Of a stretch of 24,639 nucleotides of DNA, positions 7,273 through 14,155 are shown piece by piece. Below the pieces are notes generated by a model, which did no database searches, was not told where the DNA came from, and was given only the letters and a program-made list of their open reading frames with translations. Location of the stretch: positions 1-24,639 of the IMG/VR virus record IMGVR_UViG_3300023257_000614. One strand, given 5' to 3'. Source of the stretch: a virus. Made by a program: the position numbers and the translations under genes. Positions within the stretch are counted from its first letter, which is position 1. Each line of letters starts with the position of its first letter.

Positions 7273-7908
7273 ATGACTGCAAGAATTAAGAAGTTTAAAC
7301 TTACCTCTGGTGGAGCTGCTTATACTTTAAACGTAGGCTTTGTACCTGATGAAATTGAAGTATGGAACTACACTCAGTGGGCCGTAGACACTAAAACAGC
7401 AAAGAGTTACTGGCACCGTGGTATGACTACTGCATATGCCCTTAACGAGCTTTGCGAAGACACAAGCACCAACCATACAGCTTCTACATCGAATGGCTTT
7501 ACAGTGCTTGAAACGACTTCTATTGTACCTAGCAACCAGAGCATTAGCGCTGTAACAGCTGCTAATCCTCCTGTTGTAACAGTAGGAGCCACAGCGACTT
7601 ACACTACTGGTGATGTTGTTGGTATCCATGACGTGACTGGGATGACACAGATTAATGAAAATCATTACAAAATCACAGTTATCAATAGCACAACCTTTTC
7701 TCTACAAGACATGAACGGTGATGACATCGACGGCTCAGCTTACACAGCTTGGTCAGCAGGTGGAAAAGTCGTAAACGTCTCAGAGAAAGTGGATAACAGC
7801 GGTACCTTTAGAGTTACTCTTGGTACTGATGTAGTTGGCGCTGACTCCGATCTCTTATTCGTGACTTGTACTCAAGCAGATTACGAGGATCTCGGAGACA
7901 TCGGTTAA
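7273..7908 (+). CDS. Decoration-like virion protein with FCCH-type beta domain
   Basis: The 211-residue protein follows the coat gene after a perfect AAGGAGGT SD and precedes the capsid-operon terminator, the usual place for a decoration or minor head protein. Residues about 1-80 form a first module (KFKLTSGGAAYTLNVGFVPDEIEVWNYTQW). Residues about 90-172 match a small beta domain often labelled E1-FCCH-like in phage proteins: SISAVTAANPPVVTV, YTTGDVVGI, VTGMTQIN, YKITVINSTTFSLQD, then SAYTAWSAGG. The end (NSGTFRVTLGTDVVGADSDLLFVTC) is again beta-like. The same beta domain recurs in the gene at 21194. Binding to the capsid surface is inferred from context. Confidence 0.75.
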   Translation: MTARIKKFKLTSGGAAYTLNVGFVPDEIEVWNYTQWAVDTKTAKSYWHRGMTTAYALNELCEDTSTNHTASTSNGFTVLETTSIVPSNQSISAVTAANPPVVTVGATATYTTGDVVGIHDVTGMTQINENHYKITVINSTTFSLQDMNGDDIDGSAYTAWSAGGKVVNVSEKVDNSGTFRVTLGTDVVGADSDLLFVTCTQADYEDLGDIG

Positions 7909-7922
7909 AGTACTTAATACTA

Positions 7923-7952
7923 AGGGGGTTATGATAATATAGCCCCCTATTT
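7923..7952 (+). terminator. Strong intrinsic terminator of the capsid operon
   Basis: AGGGGGTTAT (7923-7932) pairs with ATAGCCCCCT (7939-7948): ten base pairs with one T-G wobble and a six-base loop, followed by ATTT. The stem is very stable; the T-tract is short. It closes the portal-capsid unit and isolates the HNH gene, which has its own promoter directly after. Confidence 0.8.
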
Positions 7953-7979
7953 GACTGTATGTTACGAATCTGATATACT
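7951..7979 (+). promoter_or_regulatory. Sigma70-type promoter of the HNH endonuclease gene
   Basis: TTGACT (7951-7956), a 17-base spacer, then TATACT (7974-7979). TG at 7971-7972 makes the -10 an extended one. Transcription would start near 7986, giving a leader of about 23 nt that is almost entirely the RBS-masking hairpin. Confidence 0.8.
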
Positions 7980-7982
7980 TAG

Positions 7983-8007
7983 CCAGGCCGTTTAAAAGGA
8001 GGTCTGG
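7983..8007 (+). promoter_or_regulatory. RBS-masking hairpin before the HNH gene
   Basis: CCAGGCC (7983-7989) pairs with GGTCTGG (8001-8007), seven pairs including one wobble, with an 11-base loop. The SD AAGGAGG (7996-8002) lies across the loop and the 3' arm, and the ATG at 8009 follows directly. The predicted transcript start falls within the 5' arm, so a slightly shorter transcript would weaken the hairpin. Confidence 0.62.
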
Positions 8008-8008
8008 A

Positions 8009-8626
8009 ATGAAGAAATGTGCAAAATGTGGAATAGAAAAAGATGAATCTGAATTTTATAAAAGCAGGAATAGGAAAGACGGATTCCAGCCATATTGTAA
8101 AGTTTGTGAAAAAATTAAAGGTAAAAAATATCGTACAGATAACGAAGAGAAAGTTTCTTCGGCTTCTAAGGAATATTATCAAAAAAACAAAGAGGCTATT
8201 AGAGAAAAACATAAAAAATATAATGAAAAAAATAGTGAAAAAAAAAGAGAGTGGAATTCTTCATATTATCAAAGTAGAATCGAACATTTTAGACGAAAAC
8301 ACCGACAATATGGAAAAAAACATGTCGAAGAAGCAAAAGAACGCAGAAAAAAATGGGTTATAGAAAACCCTGAAAGAAATAAAGAGTATTTTAGAAATTA
8401 CGATCCATTACGCAAAAAGGCACATTGGACAATTTCTAATGCTTTGCGTGGAGGGAAGGTTAAAAAACCAGAATATTGCGAAGTTTGTGATATGAGGGAA
8501 GAAAAACTTGATGCACATCATCATGATTATTCTAAGCCTTTAGAAGTGATATGGTGTTGTAAAGATTGTCACGGAATGCTAGACAGATTGCGAAGAAAAA
8601 AAGAGTGTGCGAGCACTGATGGTTAA
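8009..8626 (+). CDS. HNH homing endonuclease with N-terminal zinc ribbon
   Basis: 205 residues. The N-terminus is a zinc ribbon, C4-x2-C7 and C30-x2-C33, around KDESEFYKSRNRKDGFQPYC. Residues 40-150 are extremely Lys/Glu-rich and helical, a probable DNA-contacting linker. The C-terminus holds the HNH core: C157-x2-C160, then DAHHHDYSKPLEVIWCC with His170-172, and KDCH ending at H188. That arrangement is the well-known phage HNH type in which AHHxDY supplies the catalytic His and the Cys pairs bind structural zinc. The gene is far more AT-rich than its neighbours and is framed by a terminator before it and a hairpin after it. It has its own promoter and a masked RBS, as expected of a mobile free-standing endonuclease inserted between two structural operons. 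Confidence 0.88.
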   Translation: MKKCAKCGIEKDESEFYKSRNRKDGFQPYCKVCEKIKGKKYRTDNEEKVSSASKEYYQKNKEAIREKHKKYNEKNSEKKREWNSSYYQSRIEHFRRKHRQYGKKHVEEAKERRKKWVIENPERNKEYFRNYDPLRKKAHWTISNALRGGKVKKPEYCEVCDMREEKLDAHHHDYSKPLEVIWCCKDCHGMLDRLRRKKECASTDG

Positions 8627-8646
8627 ACAACCACAACGTGTGTCAC

Positions 8647-8666
8647 CTGAAGGTTTATCTTCAGTT
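8647..8666 (+). terminator. Hairpin after the HNH gene
   Basis: CTGAAG (8647-8652) and CTTCAG (8659-8664) form a perfect 6-bp stem with loop GTTTAT. Only TTAA follows, so it is at best a weak terminator; it may instead protect the HNH mRNA end. Confidence 0.4.
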
Positions 8667-8690
8667 AATGACTAACCAAGGAGACCTAAG

Positions 8691-9059
8691 ATGCCGAGAG
8701 GTCGAAAACCAGGAAGCAAGAACAAACCAAAGAAGGAGAATTCAATGGTTGAAGAGAAGGCAGGTCCAGCGATTGACGCCGTAGCCGAGATTAAGGAGCT
8801 GGAAGTAAAGAAAGTTAAATATGCACGAGGTAGATTTACCAACTATGAGAACCCTGGCTATGCGCTAGATTTTTCACATAATGGAGTGAGCATGTCCTTA
8901 ATGGATGGTAACGAGCATGTTATAAAGTTAGAGATAGCGGAACATCTCAATAAATTAGGGCGTACTAAATACAAATTTGTTGATAATGAAAAAGTGAAAG
9001 CGGGATTTGTTCCACGAACAGGGTTTCAGATCATAGAAGTTATTGAGAAGGAAGCGTAA
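8691..9059 (+). CDS. Phage structural-region protein of unknown function
   Basis: 122 residues. The first 20 are basic and disordered (MPRGRKPGSKNKPKKEN), of a kind common in phage head-tail region proteins. The remainder (from about residue 40) looks like a small beta/alpha domain: YARGRFTNYENPGYALDFSHNGVSMSLMDG, then HVIKLEIAEHLNKLG and TGFQIIEVIEKEA. The TAA stop shares its last base with the ATG of the next gene (TAATG). AAGGAGA precedes the ATG. I do not recognise a family; context suggests a head-tail joining or capsid accessory role. Confidence 0.72.
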   Translation: MPRGRKPGSKNKPKKENSMVEEKAGPAIDAVAEIKELEVKKVKYARGRFTNYENPGYALDFSHNGVSMSLMDGNEHVIKLEIAEHLNKLGRTKYKFVDNEKVKAGFVPRTGFQIIEVIEKEA

Positions 9060-9685
9060 TGGGCTGGAAACTTTCAAACATTCAAGACAAGGTGCGCGCC
9101 CTCACGGGGCGTGCTTCTACTAATCAGTTGTCGGACACGGATTTGACGACTTACATCAATCAATACTACCAATACGTGCTTCCAGCGGACTTAAAGCCTT
9201 TGGAGCTAGAGACTTGGTGGGAATTTGATACTACTGATGGTGATGAAACACAAGTCCTCGACGATGATTCTTATGTAGTGATCTCTTCGCCTGCATATGC
9301 CGATGGTTATGATGTAGAACTGTACTTTGACGCCGAGCGTTTCTATGCTAAATGGCCAGAGCATACGACCTACGACGAGAACATCCCTACAGACGCGCTG
9401 TTCTATGGCCAGACACTGCTCTTGCGTCCTACACCTGATACTGCGTATAGCATGAAGATAAAGGCGTGGACTAGGCCTGCTGCTCTTGCGTCTAGCACAT
9501 CGACACCGACACTTGAAGGGTGGGGACCATTGATAGCTTATGGAACTGCGATGGCGATTTCAGAAGATAACGGTGACACAATTAGAGTCCAAGAGATTAT
9601 GCCTATATATCAGATGGAATTGAATAGGAATATGCGCAAGTCTCAACAGCAGCTAAACGATAGAAGAACGTTTCCAAAGTTTTAG
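9059..9685 (+). CDS. Head-tail adaptor (connector) protein, likely
   Basis: 208 residues, overlapping the previous stop. It begins with a helical segment typical of phage adaptor proteins, SNIQDKVRALTGR...LSDTDLTTYINQYYQYVLP. A beta region with ADGYDVELYFDAERFYAKWPE and LFYGQTLLLRPTPDTAYSMKIKAW follows, and it ends with helices (GWGPLIAYGTAMAISEDNG, then MPIYQMELNRNMRKSQQQLNDRRTF). This helical start, 'RPTPD' beta hairpin and helical end are what I associate with P22 gp4/T7 gp11-like adaptors that bind the portal base. The exact family is inferred. Confidence 0.66.
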   Translation: MGWKLSNIQDKVRALTGRASTNQLSDTDLTTYINQYYQYVLPADLKPLELETWWEFDTTDGDETQVLDDDSYVVISSPAYADGYDVELYFDAERFYAKWPEHTTYDENIPTDALFYGQTLLLRPTPDTAYSMKIKAWTRPAALASSTSTPTLEGWGPLIAYGTAMAISEDNGDTIRVQEIMPIYQMELNRNMRKSQQQLNDRRTFPKF

Positions 9686-9695
9686 GAGGTAGAAA

Positions 9696-10301
9696 ATGGC
9701 ATGGGACAATTCGTTTCCAGCTAATGCGTCACCAGTTCTTACGGGAACTGCTGGCATAAGAGCAAACTGGGCGGCATTAGAGACGACTGTTGGAGTAGAT
9801 CATAATTATATGGGTCAGACTCGCGACGGTCAGCATGCTAAGGTGTCATTGTATGAGACTACGAAGCCTACAGCTGCTACTAAGACAGGAATTGTGTATA
9901 CAAAAGCTGTTTCTACAGCTACTGAGCTTTATTATGAGGATGCTGCTGGCAATGAAGTGAAGATTACCAGTGGAGGCGCTCTTGCTAACACCGATTCTGT
10001 AGTTGCATGGGCAGTTTTCGATGGTGTTACTTTAGCGATTGCAGATAGTTATAATGTTACGAGTGTGGCGAATCCGAGTAATGGTTATTATAATATAACC
10101 TTTACAACTTCATTAGCCTCAGCAAACTATGCTGTTGTTGGTACTAGTGCTTCAACAGTGACTCAAAATTATTTCACTTTTATAAGCCGTCCGTATGGTG
10201 CTACAAAGACTGTCGATGTTTGCAGGATAGTTACTATTAGGGTCACTGATTCAGCATCTTTACAGCCATCGAAACAAATAATGTTAGCATTTATTTTATA
10301 G
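9696..10301 (+). CDS. Virion appendage-like protein (beta-rich)
   Basis: 201 residues starting after TTTAGGAGGT. The N-terminus, SFPANASPVLTGTAGIRANW followed by AALETTVGVDHNY, is a module seen at the start of phage fibre-like proteins (propose-and-align needed). Middle residues about 60-90 (GIVYTKAVSTATELYYEDAAGNEVKIT) are another fibre-like piece. The C-terminal 90 residues form a beta domain with SNGYYNITFTTSLASANYAVVGT, recurrent in phage tip or receptor-binding proteins. Being next to the tail hub genes suggests a tail tip or short fibre role; the substrate is unknown. Confidence 0.6.
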   Translation: MAWDNSFPANASPVLTGTAGIRANWAALETTVGVDHNYMGQTRDGQHAKVSLYETTKPTAATKTGIVYTKAVSTATELYYEDAAGNEVKITSGGALANTDSVVAWAVFDGVTLAIADSYNVTSVANPSNGYYNITFTTSLASANYAVVGTSASTVTQNYFTFISRPYGATKTVDVCRIVTIRVTDSASLQPSKQIMLAFIL

Positions 10302-10309
10302 GTAAAAAC

Positions 10310-10756
10310 ATGAAGTTTATTATATACGAAGAAGATAAAAGCGTTACTGTGGTCTCTCCAGCGTATAGTTTATGTGTTGATGAAGAGAATATTGAGGATT
10401 TTCTCAATAAAATAGCCTTAAAGGTTATTCCTAAAGGACTTAGCTATTTTTTTATTGAAAATACAGAGATGCCTACACTTTTCCGCGAAGCTTGGAAGAT
10501 TTCAGAAGAAAAAATCATCATCGACATGGAGAAGGCTCGTGAAATTAAGATGAACGAGATCCGAGAACTTCGTAGTGCGAAACTTGCAGAGCTTGATATT
10601 GAAGAACTCAAGGTCATGAGGAAGAAGGATAAGATCCAACTTGACGAGCTTTATATCAAGAAGGAGCGTCTTTGTGATCTTCCTGCTACCTATGATTTGC
10701 TGCAATTCGTTACAGCTGAAGAACTTGCTGAGGCTTTGCCCGAGGAGCTGGCATGA
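10310..10756 (+). CDS. Phage protein with tail-assembly-like C-terminus
   Basis: 148 residues. The N-terminal half is unfamiliar (MKFIIYEEDKSVTVVSPAY, then YFFIENTEMPTLFREAWKI). The C-terminal half has IIIDMEKAREIKMNEIRELRSAKLAELDIEELKVMR and ELYIKKERLCDLPATYDLLQFVTAEELAEALPEEL. The pattern A(K)E....RxxRxxKLxxLDxxxxxA....DxxxxxxIxxKKxxLRDLPAxxDLxxxxTPEEL is a recurrent phage module found in fibre-region proteins next to appendages, often annotated as tail-assembly related. It overlaps the start of the next gene by 4 bases (ATGA-type junction), so the two are probably translated together. Confidence 0.6.
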   Translation: MKFIIYEEDKSVTVVSPAYSLCVDEENIEDFLNKIALKVIPKGLSYFFIENTEMPTLFREAWKISEEKIIIDMEKAREIKMNEIRELRSAKLAELDIEELKVMRKKDKIQLDELYIKKERLCDLPATYDLLQFVTAEELAEALPEELA

Positions 10757-12666
10757 CATACCAACCTTTTCTTATTGCGCCACTAGGCGGTTTGGATGAC
10801 CAAGTAGATCCTTGGCTTTTGCCAGATCAGGCGTTCTCTTCATTGAAGAATGTCTATATTGATCGTGGTGTGATAAAGAAAAGGCGAGGGTCAAGTGTTT
10901 TCGGACAACTCGGACGCTTTGTTGATGATGAAGCATATGCGACAGGGAATGGTGGCAAAGGTCCATATACTCATACAGCAAGCAATACTCCTGTAATAGC
11001 AGGAAGTGTTATTATTACTGAAGCAGGTGGTCAGGATATTGTAGATGATGGTGACGGAACACTTTCTGGAGATGGAACAGGGACTGTCAATTATACAACT
11101 GGAGCCATTAGCGCGACATTTACTGCTAATGTTGGAGTTGTAGCAATCACATGCGATTACCATTACAGTGATGCTGGAACAGATAGAGTGGTTCGAGGTG
11201 TTTATCATTTTGATAGAGCTGATGGCTCTACGGAACTTCTGGCTTTTGATAAGCGTCGTGGAAGCAAATGGGATGCAACTTACAAATATTTTAAGAATTT
11301 AGATAACGGTTCAGGGACTTATGATATTTGGAATAACGATAATCTGATATGGGCGTATGCTTATAATGACAAGTTGTGGATTTGTGATAATGCCTCTGTT
11401 ATTTATACATACGACGGCACTGATTTTGGTCTTGAGACCGCTAATTTACAATATGGTTCTGGAGGTACTGACACCATACGCTCTGCTTTGATGATTTTCC
11501 CATATTACGAACGTCTTGTGATGCTTAATACGCTAGAAGGTTCAGCCTCTACGAGATATCCACAGAGGGCAAGATGGTCGCAAGCTGGGAGTGTCAGTGT
11601 CTGGCGTGATGATATTGCTGGTCAGGGTGGATATAACGACGCTCCAACTAACGAAAAGATTGTTTCTGCGGCATTCCTTAGGGGTAAGTTAGTAGTCTTT
11701 TTTGAGCGGTCTGTGTGGCTTTTGGAGTACACAGCGAATCCAGACCTTCCGTTTCGATGGAACAGGATAAACTCAACGAGAGAAATAGATGCTACGTTTG
11801 GAACATTATCTTTTGATCAGTATGTAGTAGGAACAGGAAAATACGATCTCATTGCCTGCGATGGTGTTAACACTCAGACGTTTAACAAGAAACTTCCAGA
11901 TTTCAGCTTAGAGATTGATTACGATTATATCGATTTATGTTTTGGCAATAGATCGAATAGCAATGAGCAAGCATTTTTGGCATATCCTTCTAAAGGAGGA
12001 TCGGTTACCTATCCTGACACATTGCTAGTATACAATTATACCGAAGAAGCGTTCTCAAAGTATCAGTTTACCGATAAGACTGGTGGTGTGATGCAACTGC
12101 GCTGCCTTGAGGATTACACTAAAGGTGCTGATGTTACATTTACTAGCATGCAGAACGGAACATACTGGTCAGAAATAACATCTCCAGCCACATTCACTGA
12201 TTTTACTAATTATATATGGGATGACCTATCTTTTCAGAAAGGAGAGCTTATCTCTATATGTGGGAGTGAAGATGGATATGTTTATGAGCTTCCCAATGCT
12301 AATTCCGATGACGATAATGGCTATGACTATAACTTTGAGATACTTACGAAGCGTTACAATCCGTTTCAGCAACTAGGTAAAGAAGTTGTTCTTGGTCACA
12401 TAGATTTTCTCGTAGATGTTTTCGCTGATGTTGAAGTGCAGGTGGATTTCTATCTTGATAATGAGACATCCCCAACAGGAACACTAACGCGATTTTTTGA
12501 TTGTTCTGGTGATGGAGCAAGAACATGGAAGACGGTGTACTGTGGTGCTTCGGGGGATACGGTACGAATTCGTTTAAAGCATTCTGGCAGCGATGAAACG
12601 TCTATGAATAAGAATTTCAATGTGCATGCTATGCGTCTGAACATGAAACCAGGGGGGCGGCAGTAA
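10753..12666 (+). CDS. Large tail/stabilisation protein (P22 gp10-like by context)
   Basis: 637 residues. The start, PLGGLDDQVDPWLLPDQAFSSLKNVYIDRGVIKKRRGS, is characteristic of phage tail hub or stabilisation proteins whose beta-propeller repeats have many Trp and aromatic residues (LWICDNASVIYTYDGTDF, LVVFFERSVWLLEYTANP, DQYVVGTGKYDLIACDGVNTQTFN). Near residues 72-135 an inserted beta domain appears: PVIAGSVIITEAGGQDIVDDGDG, TLSGDGTGTVNYTTGAISATF, then VVAITCDYHY. That domain is shared with unrelated phage structural proteins. Together with the portal and the adaptor gene this suggests a P22 gp10-type plug/tail hub below the adaptor. Order and overlap with both neighbours fit; the family name is inferred. 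Confidence 0.68.
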   Translation: MTYQPFLIAPLGGLDDQVDPWLLPDQAFSSLKNVYIDRGVIKKRRGSSVFGQLGRFVDDEAYATGNGGKGPYTHTASNTPVIAGSVIITEAGGQDIVDDGDGTLSGDGTGTVNYTTGAISATFTANVGVVAITCDYHYSDAGTDRVVRGVYHFDRADGSTELLAFDKRRGSKWDATYKYFKNLDNGSGTYDIWNNDNLIWAYAYNDKLWICDNASVIYTYDGTDFGLETANLQYGSGGTDTIRSALMIFPYYERLVMLNTLEGSASTRYPQRARWSQAGSVSVWRDDIAGQGGYNDAPTNEKIVSAAFLRGKLVVFFERSVWLLEYTANPDLPFRWNRINSTREIDATFGTLSFDQYVVGTGKYDLIACDGVNTQTFNKKLPDFSLEIDYDYIDLCFGNRSNSNEQAFLAYPSKGGSVTYPDTLLVYNYTEEAFSKYQFTDKTGGVMQLRCLEDYTKGADVTFTSMQNGTYWSEITSPATFTDFTNYIWDDLSFQKGELISICGSEDGYVYELPNANSDDDNGYDYNFEILTKRYNPFQQLGKEVVLGHIDFLVDVFADVEVQVDFYLDNETSPTGTLTRFFDCSGDGARTWKTVYCGASGDTVRIRLKHSGSDETSMNKNFNVHAMRLNMKPGGRQ

Positions 12667-13175
12667 TGACGCTTCCAATAGAAAAGATATTTTCTGAAGA
12701 ACCTGAAGATTTCCAGAGAGATGTAACCGAGATGTATAAGGAGGTTGCACAGGGCATCAATGGCACTATTAAGACATATACGCCTACAGTTTTCGGAAGT
12801 ACCTCTGCTGGAGCAGCTAATACTTATGCTTATCAATACGGGCTTTATCTTCGTCAAGGGTTAATGGTAGATGTATGGGTTGATATTACATGGTCAGTGG
12901 CTCATACTGGTACTGGTACGATTTATGTTTCACTTCCTTTTGTTGTTAAAAAGACTCCTAGTGGTGTTTTCCCATATTTAGGTTCTGTTGATTTGGGAGG
13001 TTTATCTTATACAGCAAATTACACATATGCAGTCTTACTAGCTGAGCCTAATACTACTAGAGCTCATTTAGTTCAGTGTGGTTCTGGTCAATCGAGAGCT
13101 GGAATAGCAATAGCAGCAGCTGGACAAATTAGAGGACATGTCAGGTACTTAGGCCAAGAACAGGAAAAACTTTGA
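12666..13175 (+). CDS. Tail-region protein with fibre-type beta domain
   Basis: 169 residues, ATG sharing a base with the preceding TAA. The N-terminus (LPIEKIFSEEPEDFQRDVTEMYKEVAQGINGTI) is a short helical anchor. From about residue 38 a beta domain begins: YTPTVFGSTSAGAANTYAYQYGLYLRQG, then VDITWSVAHTGTGTIYVSLPF. This recurring pattern (YTPTxxGSTTAG...G.Y.R.G..V......W..HTGTG...ISLPF) is found in many phage fibre and structural genes. It is presumably displayed at the tail or ejected with it; the function is unknown. Confidence 0.62.
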   Translation: MTLPIEKIFSEEPEDFQRDVTEMYKEVAQGINGTIKTYTPTVFGSTSAGAANTYAYQYGLYLRQGLMVDVWVDITWSVAHTGTGTIYVSLPFVVKKTPSGVFPYLGSVDLGGLSYTANYTYAVLLAEPNTTRAHLVQCGSGQSRAGIAIAAAGQIRGHVRYLGQEQEKL

Positions 13176-13588
13176 TGAAATTTGAGAGATGCTACAACCC
13201 TGCTTTCATACCTCGCATCCTTGTTGATCAGATGCCTGACAAGGAAATGTCTCCAGATAGATTCTATGATTTTTTAACACTTGTTATATCATCACCGACG
13301 CATTTTCTTTGGCTTATGATTGACGATGAGAATGAGATTCAAGGGTTTCTTTGGTGTGAGTTGAATCTTATTAATATGAATATAATTGTTAATGAACTTA
13401 GCACAAGAAAATCTCAGTGGAATAGTGGTAAAATGATAGATGTTGTGACAGAGTTTTTAAAGGTTTTCATGAAAGAAAATGGTATAAAGAAAGGTATATG
13501 GGTAACCAATCGCCCAGCCCTCTTTGAGAAGAAAAATTTTACAAGATCAAAAAACGTATATATGGAATACGTTCTAGAGGAGGAATAA
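13175..13588 (+). CDS. GNAT-fold-like phage protein
   Basis: 137 residues from the ATG at 13175, which overlaps the previous TGA (TGATG). A TTG three bases upstream is a possible but less likely start. The sequence has a GNAT-like layout: PDRFYDFL, then FLWLMIDDENEIQGFLWCELNLINMNIIVNELSTRKS, then KMIDVVTEFLKVFMKENGIKKGIWVTNRPALFEKKNF. The last region, with WVTNRPALFEKKNFTRSKNVYMEYVLEE, resembles the C-terminal part of GNAT-type proteins seen between phage tail and ejection genes. The acetyl-CoA loop is not clear, so activity is doubtful. Confidence 0.58.
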   Translation: MKFERCYNPAFIPRILVDQMPDKEMSPDRFYDFLTLVISSPTHFLWLMIDDENEIQGFLWCELNLINMNIIVNELSTRKSQWNSGKMIDVVTEFLKVFMKENGIKKGIWVTNRPALFEKKNFTRSKNVYMEYVLEEE

Positions 13589-13589
13589 C

Positions 13590-14144
13590 ATGGGCGGTGA
13601 ATCAGGTGGCGGAATTGAACAAGTTAATAGGCTTACTTCTGAACAGCAATCTGCTCTTCAAAGATTGCTAGGTGAAGGAACTTTCGGTGGTCTTGAGCAA
13701 GGCTTGGAAGGTTTTAATACAGAGGCGGCTACAAGTGCTTTTGAACAAGGCCCAGCTGCGCAGGCTCGCAAGCAGTTTTCCGAGCAGACTATTCCAGGAC
13801 TACAGGAGCGTTTTACTGCTATGGGTGGTGGTCGCAGTAGTGCGTTACCGCGTATGGCTACGGCTGCAGGAGCAGGCCTTGAATCAGGACTTAGTGGTCA
13901 ATTAGCACAGTTGCTGTTTTCAGGTGAAGAAGCTCAGAAGAACAGACAGATACAAGCTGCTCTACAAGCTTTGGGTCTTGGAATGGGAACTTCAGCCTTT
14001 GATTCTATGGTTAAACCTGGACAAGCTGGACCTGGAGGTGCTATTGGATCTTTAGCTGGTGCTGGACTAGGAGCATTTATGGGAGGTCCTGTTGGAGCTT
14101 CAATTGGTGGCGGTATTGGTGGATCGATAGGATCAATGTTTTAA
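13590..14144 (+). CDS. Glycine-rich ejection-type virion protein
   Basis: 184 residues. The N-terminal two thirds are helical and Gln/Ala-rich with GRSSALPRM in the middle. The last 45 residues are very glycine-rich with periodic hydrophobics (GGAIGSLAGAGLGAFMGGPVGASIGGGIGGSIGSMF), a pattern of small internal virion proteins that can insert in membranes. It sits before the 1034-residue protein, as P22 gp7 sits before gp20/gp16. A role in making the channel for DNA entry is inferred from composition and position. Confidence 0.66.
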   Translation: MGGESGGGIEQVNRLTSEQQSALQRLLGEGTFGGLEQGLEGFNTEAATSAFEQGPAAQARKQFSEQTIPGLQERFTAMGGGRSSALPRMATAAGAGLESGLSGQLAQLLFSGEEAQKNRQIQAALQALGLGMGTSAFDSMVKPGQAGPGGAIGSLAGAGLGAFMGGPVGASIGGGIGGSIGSMF

Positions 14145-14155
14145 GGAGAAAAAAG

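Noticed and set aside
12450-12857. 135-residue minus-strand frame across two tail genes
   Set aside because: It spans the junction of two well-supported plus-strand genes and lacks an SD.
13172-13174. TTG start for the GNAT-like gene
   Set aside because: ATG at 13175 overlaps the previous stop in the usual TGATG form and needs no rare start.
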